NCBI RefSeq assembly: GCF_029867415.1
Contig: NC_081186.1
Span: 106,078,455 to 106,142,454, forward strand
Length of the DNA stretch: 64,000 nt
Direction of reading: 5' to 3'
From: Vicia villosa
Taxonomy: Eukaryota > Streptophyta > Magnoliopsida > Fabales > Fabaceae
Part shown: positions 13,051 to 24,072 of the stretch, one piece after another
How the letters are laid out: every line of letters starts with the position of its first letter
How positions within the stretch are numbered: the first letter of the stretch is position 1
Notes under the pieces: model-generated
Seen by the model: the letters and a program-made list of their open reading frames with translations, nothing else
Told to the model about the DNA's origin: nothing
The model's database searches: none
Position numbers and translations under genes: made by a program

Positions 13051-13735
13051 GTCCTAAAACAGAAAAATAATTCACTTACAATATGAATAACTTATACATA
13101 TAACAAAACAAAATACTAGAAAGATATGCATGAATACGGAAAAATTAATATTTGTATGCGGAAAAAAAATCTATACAGAAAATGGTATTTATGACCCAAT
13201 TTTTTTATTCAAAAATGGTATACGGAAAAAAATATTCTATTGATCTAAATATTTTTCTATACGGAATTTACAATTGATTCAAATATTTTAGTTAATGATA
13301 CCTAAACAAAAACGAAGTTTGTATACGAGAAAAAATTCTATTATTGATCTAAATATTTTTATATACGAAAAATGTTATTTATGATCCAAATATTTTTATT
13401 CAAAACAGGCATAAGCCAAAAAAATCTTTTATTGGTCTTAATATTTATATATATATATATATATGGATATTTAATACTAATCCAAATATTTTTGTAAATG
13501 ATTCCAAAACAAATATAACCTTTATATACGGAAAAAATACATATGGTACTTATGATCCAACTATTTTTATTCAAAAACGCTATACGGGGAAAAAATCTAC
13601 TAATTCCACGCTTTACCTTGCCACACTTTACAATAAACCATATAATTAACAAATGGCATAATAAACACTGCCCCACAAAAAGAGAAAGAGCACCGCCCGG
13701 AAGACTCCAAGGATTTAGACTTCTAGCTGCATCAC

Positions 13736-14555
13736 CTATTCGATTTGGATTTCCAACATGAGGTGGAGGTGGAGGCGGAGGCAAATGGGGAGAGGCAGAA
13801 GTCGAAGCAGACGCTGAGGCGGAGGTTGTCTATACTTCATCAACCAAAAACCACTCGTACAATTACCCCAATAAGGACAGTTAATGAAACCAGGTACGCC
13901 AGGTAGGAGACAAACCCTAATTTCCATTATATCTTTTCATTAGAACATATCGATTGAGGTTCAATCCTTCCGATACCAGGTCGATGTCTAGCTAATGTTG
14001 CGATAAAACTCTCCCTGGAATGAAGTCCTCTGGTTCATCATCATGTATAGGTCTAATATCAGCTCGTTCAAGAGCATTAAAAAGATCCAGAGCTGCAAAA
14101 GTCAATATGGTCTTGCGTAAGTATGGGATTTTGTGATGGTCGGAGCACTTTCGTGATTTTGTCACTCATAACCCAAAACATTACCATTATTCTCAATGTA
14201 GCTGGGCCAGCATTGGCGCATCTTAATCAACAAATCATGCGGAATCTAAATAAAAACGAGAAACAACAGGAAAGACAATTTAACAACAGAAACATAAGAA
14301 AAATGAAATAACTACCTATAGATTATATATTATTACCATCCTTCAAAGGAGTAACTCTTCATCATCATCATTTTGTGCTGGACAATATTCTGGTTGAGGG
14401 TATGCATTTGTTTTCGACCAGAAACCGTGTATTGTCAAATCTGTCTCCACAGCATTGATTACAACCATCCTATCGAAAGCATTAACACCATTGAGGTAGC
14501 CAGAAAATAAAATAAAAAATATAAGCATACTAACACTAAAAGATGTCGAAGTCAT
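13736..14555 (-). pseudogene. RNase T2-like pseudogene, unit 9 (type B)
   Basis: Exon 1 (ATG 14555) begins Met-Thr-Ser-Thr as in type A, lacks about two signal-peptide codons, and has the 54-bp deletion. Motif I is intact (TIHGFWSK). The donor region differs ('aaaggagtaac' for 'ctaggagtaag' on the plus strand). Exon 2 has the motif II lesion, and the C-terminal Phe-Ile-Asn-Cys-Pro-Tyr-Trp-Gly-Asn-Cys codons are intact. Confidence 0.85.
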
Positions 14556-15201
14556 GGCCTAAAACAGAAAAATAATTCACTTACAATACAAATAACTTAT
14601 ACATATAACAAAACAAAATACTAGAAAGATATGCATGGATACAGAAAAATTAATATTTGTATGCGGGAAAAAATCTATACGGAAAATGGTATTTATGAAC
14701 CAATTTTTTTATTCAAAAATGGTATACGGCAAAAAATATTCTATTGATCTAAATATTTTTCTATACGGAATTTACAATTTATCCAAATATTTTAGTTAAT
14801 GATACCTAAACAAAAATGAAGTTTGTATAGGGAAAAAATTCAATTATTGATCTAAATATTTTTATATACGAAAAATGTTATTTATGATCCAAATATTTTT
14901 ATTCCAAAATGGCATAGGCCAAAAAATCTATTATTGGTCTTAATATTTATATATATACGGATATTTAATACTAATCCAAAAAATTTTGTAAATGATTCCA
15001 AAACAAAAATAACCTTTATATACAGAAAAAAATTCATTCTTTACGAAAAATGGTATTTATGATCCAATATTTTTATTCAAAAACGGTATACAGGGAAAAA
15101 ATCTACTATTGCCACGCTTTACCTTGCCACACTTTACAATAAACCACATAATTGGCAAATGGCATAATAAACGTTGCCCCACAAAAAAGAGAAAGAGCAC
15201 C

Positions 15202-15967
15202 GCCCGGACGACTCAACTTCACCAACCAAAAACCACTCGTACAATTACCCCAATAAGGACCGTTAATGAAACCAAGTACGCCAGGTAGGAGACAAACCCT
15301 AATTTCCATTATTTCACTGTCATTAGAACATATCGATTGAGTTTCAATCCTTCCGATACCAAATCGATGTCTAGCTAATGTTGCGATAAAACTCTCCCTG
15401 AAATGAATTCCTCTGGTTCATCGACATGTATAGGTCTAATATCAGCTCGTTCAAGAGCATTAAAAAGATCCAGAGCTGCAAAAGTCTGTATGGTCTTGCG
15501 TAAGTATGGGATTTTGTGAAGGTCGGAGCACTTTCGTGATTTTGCCACTCATAACTCCAAACATTACCATTATTCTCATTGTAGCTGGGCCAGCATCGGC
15601 GCATCTAAATCAACAAATCATGCGGAATCTAAATAAAGACGAGAAACAACAGGAAAGACAATCTAACAACAGAAACATAAGAAAAATGAAATAACATAAG
15701 AAAAATGAAATAACTACATATAGATTATATATTATTACCATGCTTCCTAGGAGTAAGTCTTCATCATCATTTTGTGCTGGACAATATTCTGGTTGAGGGT
15801 ATGCATTTGTTTTCGACTGTTTTCGACCAGAAACCGTGTATTGTCAAATCTGTCTCCACAGCATTGATTACAACCATCCTATCGAAAGCATTAACACCAC
15901 TCAGGTAGCCAGAAAATAAAATTAAAAATATAAGCAAACTGCTAACACTTAAAGATGTCAAAGTCAT
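15202..15967 (-). pseudogene. RNase T2-like pseudogene, unit 10 (type B)
   Basis: Exon 1 (ATG 15967) contains an 11-bp duplication ('gttttcgactgttttcgacc' on the plus strand) after motif I that breaks the frame. Exon 2 has the shared motif II lesion. The GGTGGA/GGCGGA tract and neighbouring codons are deleted: the unit jumps from 'cggacgactc' to 'aacttcaccaacc' at about 15,214. The C-terminus therefore lacks the Pro-rich tail seen in sibling units. Confidence 0.85.
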
Positions 15968-16658
15968 GGCCTAAAACAGAAAAATAATTCACTTACAATA
16001 TGAATAACTTATACATATAACAAAACAAAATACTAGAAAGATATGCATGGATACGGAAAAATTAATATTTGTATGCGTAAAAAAAAAATCTATACACAAA
16101 ATGGTATTTATGACCCAATTTTTTTATTCAAAAATGGTATACGGCAAAAAATATTCTATTGATCTAAATATTTTTCTATATGGAATTTACAATTGATCCA
16201 AATATTTTAGTTAATGATACCTAAACAAAAATGATGTTTGTATACGGGAAAAAATCCTATTATTGATCTAAATATTTTTATATACGAAAAATGTTATTTA
16301 TGATCCAAATATTTTTATTCAAAACAGACATAGGCCAAAAAAATCTATTATTGGTCTTAATATTTATATATATACGGATATTTAATACTAATCCAAATAT
16401 TTTTGTAAATGATTCCAAAACAAAAATAACCTTTATATACGGAAAAAATCCATTATTTACAAAAAATGGTATTTATGATCCAAATATTTTTATTCAAAAA
16501 CGGTATACAGGGAAAAATCTACTATTGCCTCGCTTTACCTTGCCACACTTTACAATAAACCATATAATTGGCAAATGGCATAATAAACATTGCCCCACAA
16601 AAAAGAGAAAGAGCACTGCCCGGACGACTCCAAGGATTTAGACTCCTAGCTGCATCAT

Positions 16659-17255
16659 CTATTCGATTTGGATTTCCAACATGAGGTGGAGGTGGAGGCG
16701 GAGGCAAATGGGGAGAGGCGGAAGCCGAAGCAGACGCTGACGCTGAGGCGGAGGTTGTCTATACTTCACCAACCAAAAACCACTCGTACAATTACCCCAA
16801 TAAGGACAGTTAATGAAACCAGGTACGCCAGGTAGGAGACAAACCCTAATTTCCATTATTTCACTGTCATTAGAACATATCGATTGAGTTTCAATCCTTC
16901 CGATACCAGGTCGATGTCTAGCTAATGTTGCGATAAAACTCTCCCTGGAATGAAGTCCTCTGGTTCATCATCATGTATAGGTCTAATATCAGCTCGTTCA
17001 AGAGCATTAAAAAGATCCAGAGCTGCAAAAGTCTGTATGGTCTTGCGTATGTATGGGATTTTGTGAAGGTCGGAGCACTTTCGTGATTTTGCCACTCATA
17101 ACTCCAAACATTACCATTATTCTCATTGTAGCTGGGCCAGCATCGGGGCATCTCAATCAACAAATCATGCGGAATCTAAATAAAAACGAGAAACAACAGG
17201 AAAGACAATTTAACAACAGAAACATAAGAAAAATGAAATAACATAAGAAAAATGA
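16659..17255 (-). pseudogene. RNase T2-like pseudogene, unit 11 (exon 2, cut by MULE)
   Basis: Exon 2 and the C-terminal codons are present with the motif II lesion. Upstream, the intron ends after 'gaaataacataag' and exon 1 is absent. The sequence turns into the Mutator-like element at about 17,262. The array resumes on the other side at about 21,508 inside a different part of a unit, so the missing exon 1 was lost rather than displaced. Confidence 0.85.
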
Positions 17256-17275
17256 AATAACTAACAATGGAAGAA

Positions 17276-17927
17276 TTTGGAAATGTACTTCCGAAATAAG
17301 GTCTGGACAGAAGTAAAATAACTAACAACAACGATTCGATTTATTTAACGGATGAAGATTACATCGATCACATTACATAAGATTAAAGTTACATATTGTT
17401 AAATACGGGTAGGTGTGGATGAGTCAACATTTTGATAACTTCGGCCCCCGATCTTTGAAGTTTCACATCCAACTCGATCGGACCCTTCGAAGAAAATCGG
17501 TCGAAAGTTGCCCACAAAACCGCTAAATCTTCGTCGTTCTTGACCTTGAATGGTGTGAACTCAACGTCTCCATCGTCGTTAAGCAATGACGAGCAGTACT
17601 CAATCTTGACAACCTTCCGATTTTCCGGATATTGAAATAGCGTGTTGAGCGACGTTATCAAGTCCGCAAACGGCGTGTCGCGTGAGAAACGGAATTGGAA
17701 CGACATCGGGTAGCCACTGGTGAAGTAGACAAATGCTAGGCGGGGGTAGCTTTGTGTCATTTGTATTTTGTGGTGTGAAGAGGATGAAGAAGAGTGTGTT
17801 GTATTTATGGACTTATTGGAGTAATAATGGCCCAACAAACCTTATCCTGCATTTAGTGGAAGTTTCGGAAACAAACTTCCGAAATTGGTCTGAAAACATG
17901 TATAATTCGGAAGTTCATTTCCAAATT
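17276..17927. repeat. Subterminal palindromes, left cluster (3 copies)
   Basis: Three diverged copies of the palindrome TTCGGAAATGNACTTCCGAA lie at about 17,276-17,297, 17,863-17,885 and 17,904-17,927. Two sit immediately upstream of the PB1-like ORF start. Confidence 0.75.
17389..17760 (-). CDS. PB1-like accessory ORF of the MULE
   Basis: A 123-residue ORF read from ATG 17760, beginning Met-Thr-Gln-Ser-Tyr-Pro-Arg. The frame stays open upstream to ATG 17838, but the extra part is low-complexity Ser, and the downstream Met fits what I recall of this protein group. It shows alternating hydrophobic stretches, an Asn-Arg-Lys-Val-Val-Lys-Ile-Glu-Tyr segment, a Thr-Pro-Phe-Lys-Val-Lys-Asn-Asp-Glu-Asp-Leu segment and a Ser-Lys-Gly-Pro-Ile-Glu-Leu-Asp-Val end. 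This resembles the PB1-like small proteins that accompany legume MULE transposases. Its function in the element is unknown. It is the only ORF of the element without a visible lesion. Confidence 0.6.
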   Translation of the reverse strand: MTQSYPRLAFVYFTSGYPMSFQFRFSRDTPFADLITSLNTLFQYPENRKVVKIEYCSSLLNDDGDVEFTPFKVKNDEDLAVLWATFDRFSSKGPIELDVKLQRSGAEVIKMLTHPHLPVFNNM

Positions 17928-18146
17928 ATGCAGAAACAGAGGTGAATTTTGCATTTTGTGCATTGCATTCTCTTTTGGGTTAACAATACCAATTACATAC
18001 AAAATAGGCATAAAATAGGCAATGACAACGTAAAACATACTTATATTATATATGTATTGAGTCGGCCGATTTTACATGGTAAACGACAATACATACAAAA
18101 AAAGACACGCACCGTTCATTACAAACAAAAAACGGCCAGGTAAAAA

Positions 18147-18990
18147 CTAAAATTCGCCGAACCAATCGGTGGCGCCTAAATCTAAAATCGGTATGTTCTT
18201 CGACCGCTCTCTATTTTGCTCACGCTCTTGGCTCATCATTTCTTCAAAATCCGCCATTCTTGAAACGAAAGGATCCGGCCAAGTCTCCGCCTTATTTGAA
18301 TTATGTGTCGTCCATTGACAAGAAGTAGCCGGTATAGGACACCCCGGTTTCAAAAAAACTTGCACGAAGTGGCGCAATCTTAGATTCCCGATGCATATGA
18401 CGCGGCTCGACGCGTCCAATGGCGGTCGACTATGAAGTGGGAAGAATGTCTCACATAGTCCAAATCTCGTCAAATCGACACACACCCGATCGTATGCACT
18501 TACTATTAGATGGCCCATATCAGGGAATGACATCCACTTCGAAACCGGGGCGATACCGCTAAGTGATGAAACAAGTGAATCATGAAGTTTCTCAAAGTTT
18601 TCTTGATTTTCATAGAGTCGGGCGTAGATGTCCTGATGTGAAGTCAACTCCGAAAGAAGTTCCCGTCGAATTAAAGTGTGATTTTCTTCCCTTTTTCCGA
18701 GCAAACCCGCAACGGCCTGATATCCACAATTGCAATCGCCTCCAACATCAACTATGTTATCTATATATTTGTGCATAAAAAGTGGCATCTCATCAATGTA
18801 GATCATGGGTATTTTTTGATCGGCGGTGTGCGAGGCGGCTTCGAAATACGGGCTCCTTTGTTACCACTACACTTGGACTTTGGTGTTGGTGAATCCGGGA
18901 ACAATGTATCAACATGTTCAAAGTAGGAAGGAGATCGTTTTGTTGATGTGTCTTCTTGTGTATTTTTCGACTTTTTCGGAGCACCTTTCG
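18147..18990 (-). pseudogene. OTU-like cysteine protease region of the MULE
   Basis: The open part (18,806 to 18,147, 219 codons) holds an OTU-type fold signature. The catalytic Asp and Cys appear as Gly-Gly-Asp-Cys-Asn-Cys-Gly-Tyr-Gln (about residues 22-30; family members usually have Gly where the first Cys stands). A likely catalytic His lies in Leu-Arg-His-Phe-Val-Gln-Val near residue 150. A Lys/Ser-rich linker upstream (about 19,035-18,815) reads open only in another frame (Thr-Lys-Gly-Ala-Pro-Lys-Lys, then Pro-Ser-Tyr-Phe-Glu-His-Val-Asp). The transposase and OTU parts are in the same frame, so two opposite 1-bp changes in A-runs, near 19,045 and 18,815, would explain this (inference). 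Fusion of MULE transposase to OTU is known in plant elements. Confidence 0.7.
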
Positions 18991-18992
18991 TT

Positions 18993-20918
18993 TTAACCGG
19001 CTGAGATGGCGAATTCAAATCGGTGGTCTCCGGAAATGCAATTTTTTCGTAATTGTTCTTTTATGTGCATTTTCATTGTGTCATCCGCTTTAGCAAACTT
19101 ATCCATTATCACTTCCAACTCGTCGGAGATGGTGATTTTGGAATCATTTTCTTTCGGCGAGTCAAAATCATCAAAACGGAGCTTCTTCCAATGGTCGATT
19201 ACCTCATCCATGTGTATCGGTGAATTCAAATTCATCTTTTTAGAAAGTATACAAGCACGTGGAAGGCCGTATGTCTTTCTAATGGTGCACCCACATTTAG
19301 AACTATCCGAACCCGTTGTCTCCGCCCGCTTCGCTTCATGAAACATAAAATTCAAACCCGAACGGGATATGTTGTAAATCAATTGCGAGAATAGATTTTT
19401 TCCCTTAAACCGGTGTTCCATAATCGTCTTGCTCCGACCAAACGATGTTTGAATTTCATTGTGTTGATTTTGGAGCATTTGGTTCAAGGTGTCCCATCCC
19501 CGACATAAATCTCCCTTGCTATCACCTAACCATCTCTTCAACACCGCATGTGCGGATTCAACTCGGTTAGTCGTGGTGCAACCAAGATGTCTTACTCGAT
19601 CCGTCCAAGCACAAACAACTTTTTCCTTTACTTTGTCAAGGATAGTGGATTCGACATAATGACAAAAAGTCATAATGGAAACGCACAAAGACCTAAAGTG
19701 TACCAATTTCTCAGTATACAACTCTTCGGTGTGTGCATCTAAAATCTCCCTCCATGCGGCCATAATCCTATCCACCATAACACCGGCTTTGATGACTTTA
19801 CCGTTTTCATCCGGCCTATCTTTCGTGCCAACCGCGAGTTTGAGCTTACTTCTCACGTTGCATATTATGTGATACCGGCAAAGTAATGCGGTCGATGTCG
19901 GGAAGACGGTATCGACCGCATTCATCAAAGCATTGTCTCAATCGGTAACAATGACACTTGGCATAACCTTTTGATCAACCAATAAAGACATGCATATTCC
20001 CAAAGCCCATGTAAAGTTATCTTCTTTTTCACATTCCAAAAAAGCAAATCCGACCGAATATGTCTTGTCCGTCGAGGACACACCGAAAATCTCTAGAAGA
20101 GGAAGCCTATACTTGTTGGTCTTGTACGTCGAATCCATCACAAGAACGGTTGGAAATGTGTTGAACAATTTGATACTTTCGGGATGAGTCCAAAAAATGT
20201 CACGCACCGTAACTTTGTCCTCGGACGTTCGGAAGCTTGACACGTATTGGTTATCGCCTAATAGTTTCAAAAGTTGTTGCATTTTCGACCGAGGGCCCAT
20301 TTTCAAGAATTTAAGATTGTGTCGTTCATTGTAAACTTGCTTGATATTTGAAACGCTATCCGGTTTTTTCCGCTTCAAATCGGCAAGTATGTTGCGACGC
20401 GCCACTTTGACTATCGATAAATCCGAAATAACATTCTTTTCTTCGCGGGACAAACGACACGCCATTGGATGCCCATGTAACTTGGCATCCAAGGCATGAT
20501 TATGAATTCCACAAATGACGCTTAAACGCCACAAATCATCAACCCTCCGAGTCACGCGCAACTTAAACGGACACCCACACTTTCTCGATCCCGTGTCTTC
20601 GTGTTTTAACACCCGGTTTGTTGGTACATAACTCCCACCCCTCTCACAATTCAAAACGACAAAATATTTTCGTCTACTATTTCCATTGTCGGACCTTAAA
20701 ATAACAATGTCAAATCCAAGTTTACTAGCTTCGCTACGAACCCAATCAAGCAATTGTTCACGACTAGAGAAGCTCCGATCATTTGAAAATTGTTGTCATA
20801 CATCTACCGCATCGATCATAGATTTAACGTCGATAACTAGATCGTTATTAATGTTGACAACTTCCGGAACTACTACGTCATCGTCGACAATGTTGTCCAG
20901 ATGCACCACACCTAACAT
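18993..20918 (-). pseudogene. MULE/FAR1-type transposase, two in-frame TGA stops
   Basis: Reading the minus strand from about 20,918: an acidic N-terminus, then TGA at 20,796-20,798, then a FAR1-like zinc-binding region (Lys-Cys-Gly-Cys-Pro-Phe-Lys ... His-Asn-His), then the MULE DDE core. The first catalytic Asp is in Val-Met-Asp-Ser-Thr-Tyr-Lys-Thr-Asn. The second lies in Val-Thr-Asp, and the codon right after it is TGA (19,938-19,940) before Asp-Asn-Ala-Leu-Met-Asn-Ala. The Cys-Arg-Tyr-His-Ile block and Thr-Asn-Arg-Val-Glu-Ser-Ala-His segment follow, then a partial SWIM-type cluster (Cys-Gly-Cys ... Leu-Pro-Arg-Ala-Cys). Both stops are TGA, compatible with C-to-T or G-to-A decay. Cut-and-paste DNA transposase; inactive as it stands. 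Confidence 0.85.
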
Positions 20919-20971
20919 ATGCAAAAATTAGCAAAATTGGCCAAAACTATTTTTTTTTACTGCCAGGGATG

Positions 20972-21449
20972 ATTTCGGAAGTACATTTGCGAAATTTGTT
21001 AGGTAACTTATTTCGGAAATGAACTTCCGAACCATCGCAGTTTCCATCACAGATTTCATCAATCAATGTAGTGAAATAGGGAATGAAATGAGAGATGTTT
21101 ACCTCAAATTGTAGCTTTCTATGCTCCCTTTAACGTGATCAACGGTTTGAAACTTGATTTTGAAACGAAAAATGGTTTGATTTTGATGGAACTTTTGGAG
21201 AGGGTTTGGGTTTGTTTTGGAGAAAAATGATGAAATAGTGAAGGAGAGAAAATGGTATATGAACACTTTTTTTTTCGGAAATGAACTTCCGAAATATTAC
21301 CTGATTGTAAAAAACAACGTATTTTTTGAATTTTCATGCATTTCGGAAATGTATCTCCGAAAACACCAATTTTTTGGTGTTTTCGGAAATGCATTTCCGA
21401 AGTCTAAAAAAATCTATAAAAAAATTACTTCGGAGATGCATCTTCGAAG
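20972..21449. repeat. Subterminal palindromes, right cluster (6 copies)
   Basis: Six copies lie at about 20,972-20,995, 21,011-21,031, 21,273-21,294, 21,341-21,362, 21,381-21,401 and 21,428-21,449. The central bases vary (gaac, gtat, gcat, gtac) while the TTCGGA/TCCGAA arms are kept. They lie upstream of the transposase start and run to the right edge of the element. Confidence 0.8.
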
Positions 21450-21507
21450 CAGGGGTAAGTTGGGGATTTCGCTGGGGGTGACCCCCATAGGGAGGTGGAT
21501 AAAGAAA

Positions 21508-22200
21508 TTTTCTATTTTTATTCAAAAACGGTATACGAGAAAAAACTTTACTATTGCCACGCTTTACCTTGCCACACTTTACAATAAACCATATAAGAGC
21601 ACCGCCCGGACGACTCCAAGGATTTATACTCCTAGCTGTGTCGCCTATTCGGTTCGGATTTCAAACATGAGGTGGAGGTGGATGTGGAGGCGGATGCGGA
21701 AGCCGACGCAGACGTTGACGATGAGGCGGAGGGTGTCTATACTTCACCAACCAAAAATCACTCCTACAATTACCCCAATTACCTAAATCCTTGGAGTCGT
21801 CCAGGCGGTGCTCTTTCTCTTTTTTATGGGGCAATATTTATTATGCCATTTGCCAATTATATGGTTTAATGTAAAACGTGGCAAGGTAAAGCGTGGAAAT
21901 AGTAGATTTTTTTCCTGTATACCATTTTTGAATAAAAATATTTGGATCATAAATACCATTTTTTGTAAATAATAGATTTTTTCCGTATATAAAAGTTATT
22001 TTTGTCCTTATTAGGATATTTACGAAAAATGAAACTCAATCTATTATTTACGAAAAATGGTATTTACCCTAATATTTGATGTATTTGATGATGGTATTGA
22101 TGATGAACCAGAGGAACTTCATTCCAGAGAGAGTTTTATCCCAGCTAGACATCGATCTGGTATCAGAAGGATTGAAACTTAATCGGTATAAAAAGACATA
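21508..22200. repeat. Array resumes: type A inverted repeat of unit 12
   Basis: Left arm about 21,512-21,626 (shortened), right arm about 21,782-21,990, with the GGTGGA-type tract between them. From 22,099 to 22,190 there is a plus-sense exon 2 fragment facing the minus-sense copy at 22,258-22,361, as in unit 1. Confidence 0.8.
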
Positions 22201-22952
22201 CGCTAGGTAGGAGACAAACCCTTATTTTCATTATTTCTCTGTCATTAGATCTGTCATTAGAATATACCGATTGAGTTTCAATCCTTTCGATACCAGGTCG
22301 ATATCTAGCTAATGTTGTGATAAAACTCTCCCTAGAATGAAGTTCCTCTGGTTCATCATCATGCATAGATCTAATATCAACTCGTTCAAGAGCATTAAAA
22401 TCGTTCAAGAGCATTAAAAAGATCCAGAGCTGCAAAAGTCTGTATGGTCTTGCGTAAGTATGGGATTTTGGGAAGGTCAGAGCACTTTGCGTGCTTTTAC
22501 CACTCATAACTCCAAACATTACCATTATTCCCGTTGTAGTTGGGCCAGCATCGGCGCATCTCAATCAAAAAAACCAGGCGGAATCTAAATAAAAACAAGA
22601 AACAACAGGAAAGATAATTTAACAACAGAAACATAAGAAAAATGAAATAACTACGAATAGACTATAGATTATTACCATGCTTCCTAGGAGTAAGTCTTCA
22701 TCATCATCATTTTGTGTTGGACAATATTCTGGTTGAGGATATGCATTTGTTTTCGGCCAGAAACCGTGTATTGTCAAATTCGTCTCCACAACATTGATTA
22801 CACATTTATTAGGGGTTCTCCACTTACAATACGATGGGTCCCCAAAATAGAGGCAGAACCAACCTTTCGAAAGCATTAACACCACTAAGGTAGCCAGAAA
22901 ATAAAATCAAAAATATAAGCAAACTGCTAACACTTAAAGATGTCGAAGTCAT
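22163..22952 (-). pseudogene. RNase T2-like pseudogene, unit 12 (type A)
   Basis: Exon 1 (ATG 22952) keeps the full Cys-containing block, but a 1-bp insertion near 22,836 breaks its frame. Motif I reads TIHGFWPK with the catalytic His. In exon 2, motif II has a TAA between Tyr-Glu-Trp and Lys-His-Ala-Lys-Cys. The Leu-Phe-Asn-Ala codons carry a roughly 20-bp duplication (about 22,380-22,415). A 12-bp duplication gives two Cys/Arg-Ser-Asn-Asp-Arg repeats near 22,240-22,262. Translation beyond Arg-Val-Cys-Leu-Leu-Pro-Ser-Val runs into the inverted segment. Confidence 0.85.
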
Positions 22953-22999
22953 GGCCTGAAACAGAAAAATAATTCACTTACAATATGAATAACTTATAC

Positions 23000-23345
23000 A
23001 TATAACAAAACAAAATACTAGAAAGATATGCATGGATACGGAAAAAATAATATTTGTATACGGAAAAAAAATCTATACGAAAAATGGTATTTATGACCCA
23101 AATTTTTATTCAAAAATAATGGTATTTATGACCCAATTTTTTTATTCAAAAATGGTATACGGGAAAAAATATTCTATTGATCTAAATATTTTTCTATGCG
23201 GAATTTACAATTGATTCAAATATTTTAGTAAATGATACCTAAACCAAAATGAAGTTTAAATACGGAAAAAAAATCTATTATTGATCTAAATATTTTTATA
23301 TACGAAAAAAGTTATTTATGATCCAAATATTTTTATTCAAAAATG

Positions 23346-23407
<62 letters not shown>

Positions 23408-23620
23408 GGAAATTTAATACTAATCCAAATGTTTTTGTAAATGATACCAAAACAAAAATAATATTTATATACGGAAAAAATCTATTATTTACGAAAAATG
23501 GTATTTATGATCCAAATATTTTTTATTAAAAAATGGTATACGGGAAAAAATCTATTATTGATCTAAATATTTTTATATAAGAAATTTAATATTGATTCAA
23601 AAAAATTTGTAAATGATACC
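23000..23620. repeat. Satellite monomers with (TA)n between units 12 and 13
   Basis: About three monomers of the ~190-bp repeat with a (TA)n tract at about 23,347-23,405. No coding content. Confidence 0.85.
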
Positions 23621-23623
23621 TAG

Positions 23624-23936
23624 GAGTAAGTCTGGTTGAGGGTATGCATTTGTTTTTGTAAATGATTCCTAGGAGTAAGTCTTCATCATCATCATTTTGT
23701 GTTGGACAATATTCTGGTTGAGGGTATGCATTTGTTTTTGGCCAGAAACCATGTATTGTCAAATCCGTCTCCACAGCATTGATTACACATTTATTAGGGG
23801 TTCTCCACTTACAATACGATGGTCCCCAAAATAGAGATAGAACCATCCTATCGAAAGCATTAACACCACTGAGGTAGCCAGAAAATAAAATCAAAAATAT
23901 AAGCAAACTGCTAACACTTAAAGATGTCGAAGTCAT
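23624..23936 (-). pseudogene. RNase T2-like pseudogene, unit 13 (best-preserved exon 1)
   Basis: Exon 1 only, read from ATG 23936. It has an uninterrupted frame: signal peptide (about 27 residues), Phe-Asp-Arg-Met-Val, a complete Phe-Trp-Gly-Pro-Ser-Tyr-Cys-Lys-Trp block ending in Cys, then motif I TIHGFWPK with the catalytic His, and the Tyr-Pro-Gln-Pro-Glu-Tyr-Cys segment. This matches the usual N-terminal order of RNase T2 enzymes. Downstream the sequence is a short scrambled duplication (a second 'ctaggagtaagtct' at about 23,621-23,634) and then satellite, so exon 2 is gone. The array ends just beyond, near 24,030. Confidence 0.85.
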
Positions 23937-24072
23937 GGTCTGAAACAGAAAAATAATTCACTTATAATATGAATAACTTATACATATAACAAAACAAAAT
24001 ACTAGAAAGATATGCATGGATCTAGAAAGGTAAATTATAACCACTTAAGTTTTATATATGTTTGATAGATTA

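Larger units (their letters stand above)
17265..21450 (-). mobile_element. Mutator-like element (MULE) with transposase, OTU and PB1-like regions
   Basis: All three coding regions lie on the minus strand: a broken transposase (18,993-20,918), an OTU-protease region (18,147-18,990) and a small PB1-like ORF (17,389-17,760). Nine copies of a palindrome close to TTCGGAAATGNACTTCCGAA flank them, clustered at both ends. Edges were placed where the palindromes end and array sequence begins. I could not find a convincing 9-11 bp target duplication, and the flanking array units do not match up, so the edges are approximate. The 17.94-18.14 and 20.92-21.0 kb gaps hold only AT-rich linker sequence. Confidence 0.75.
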
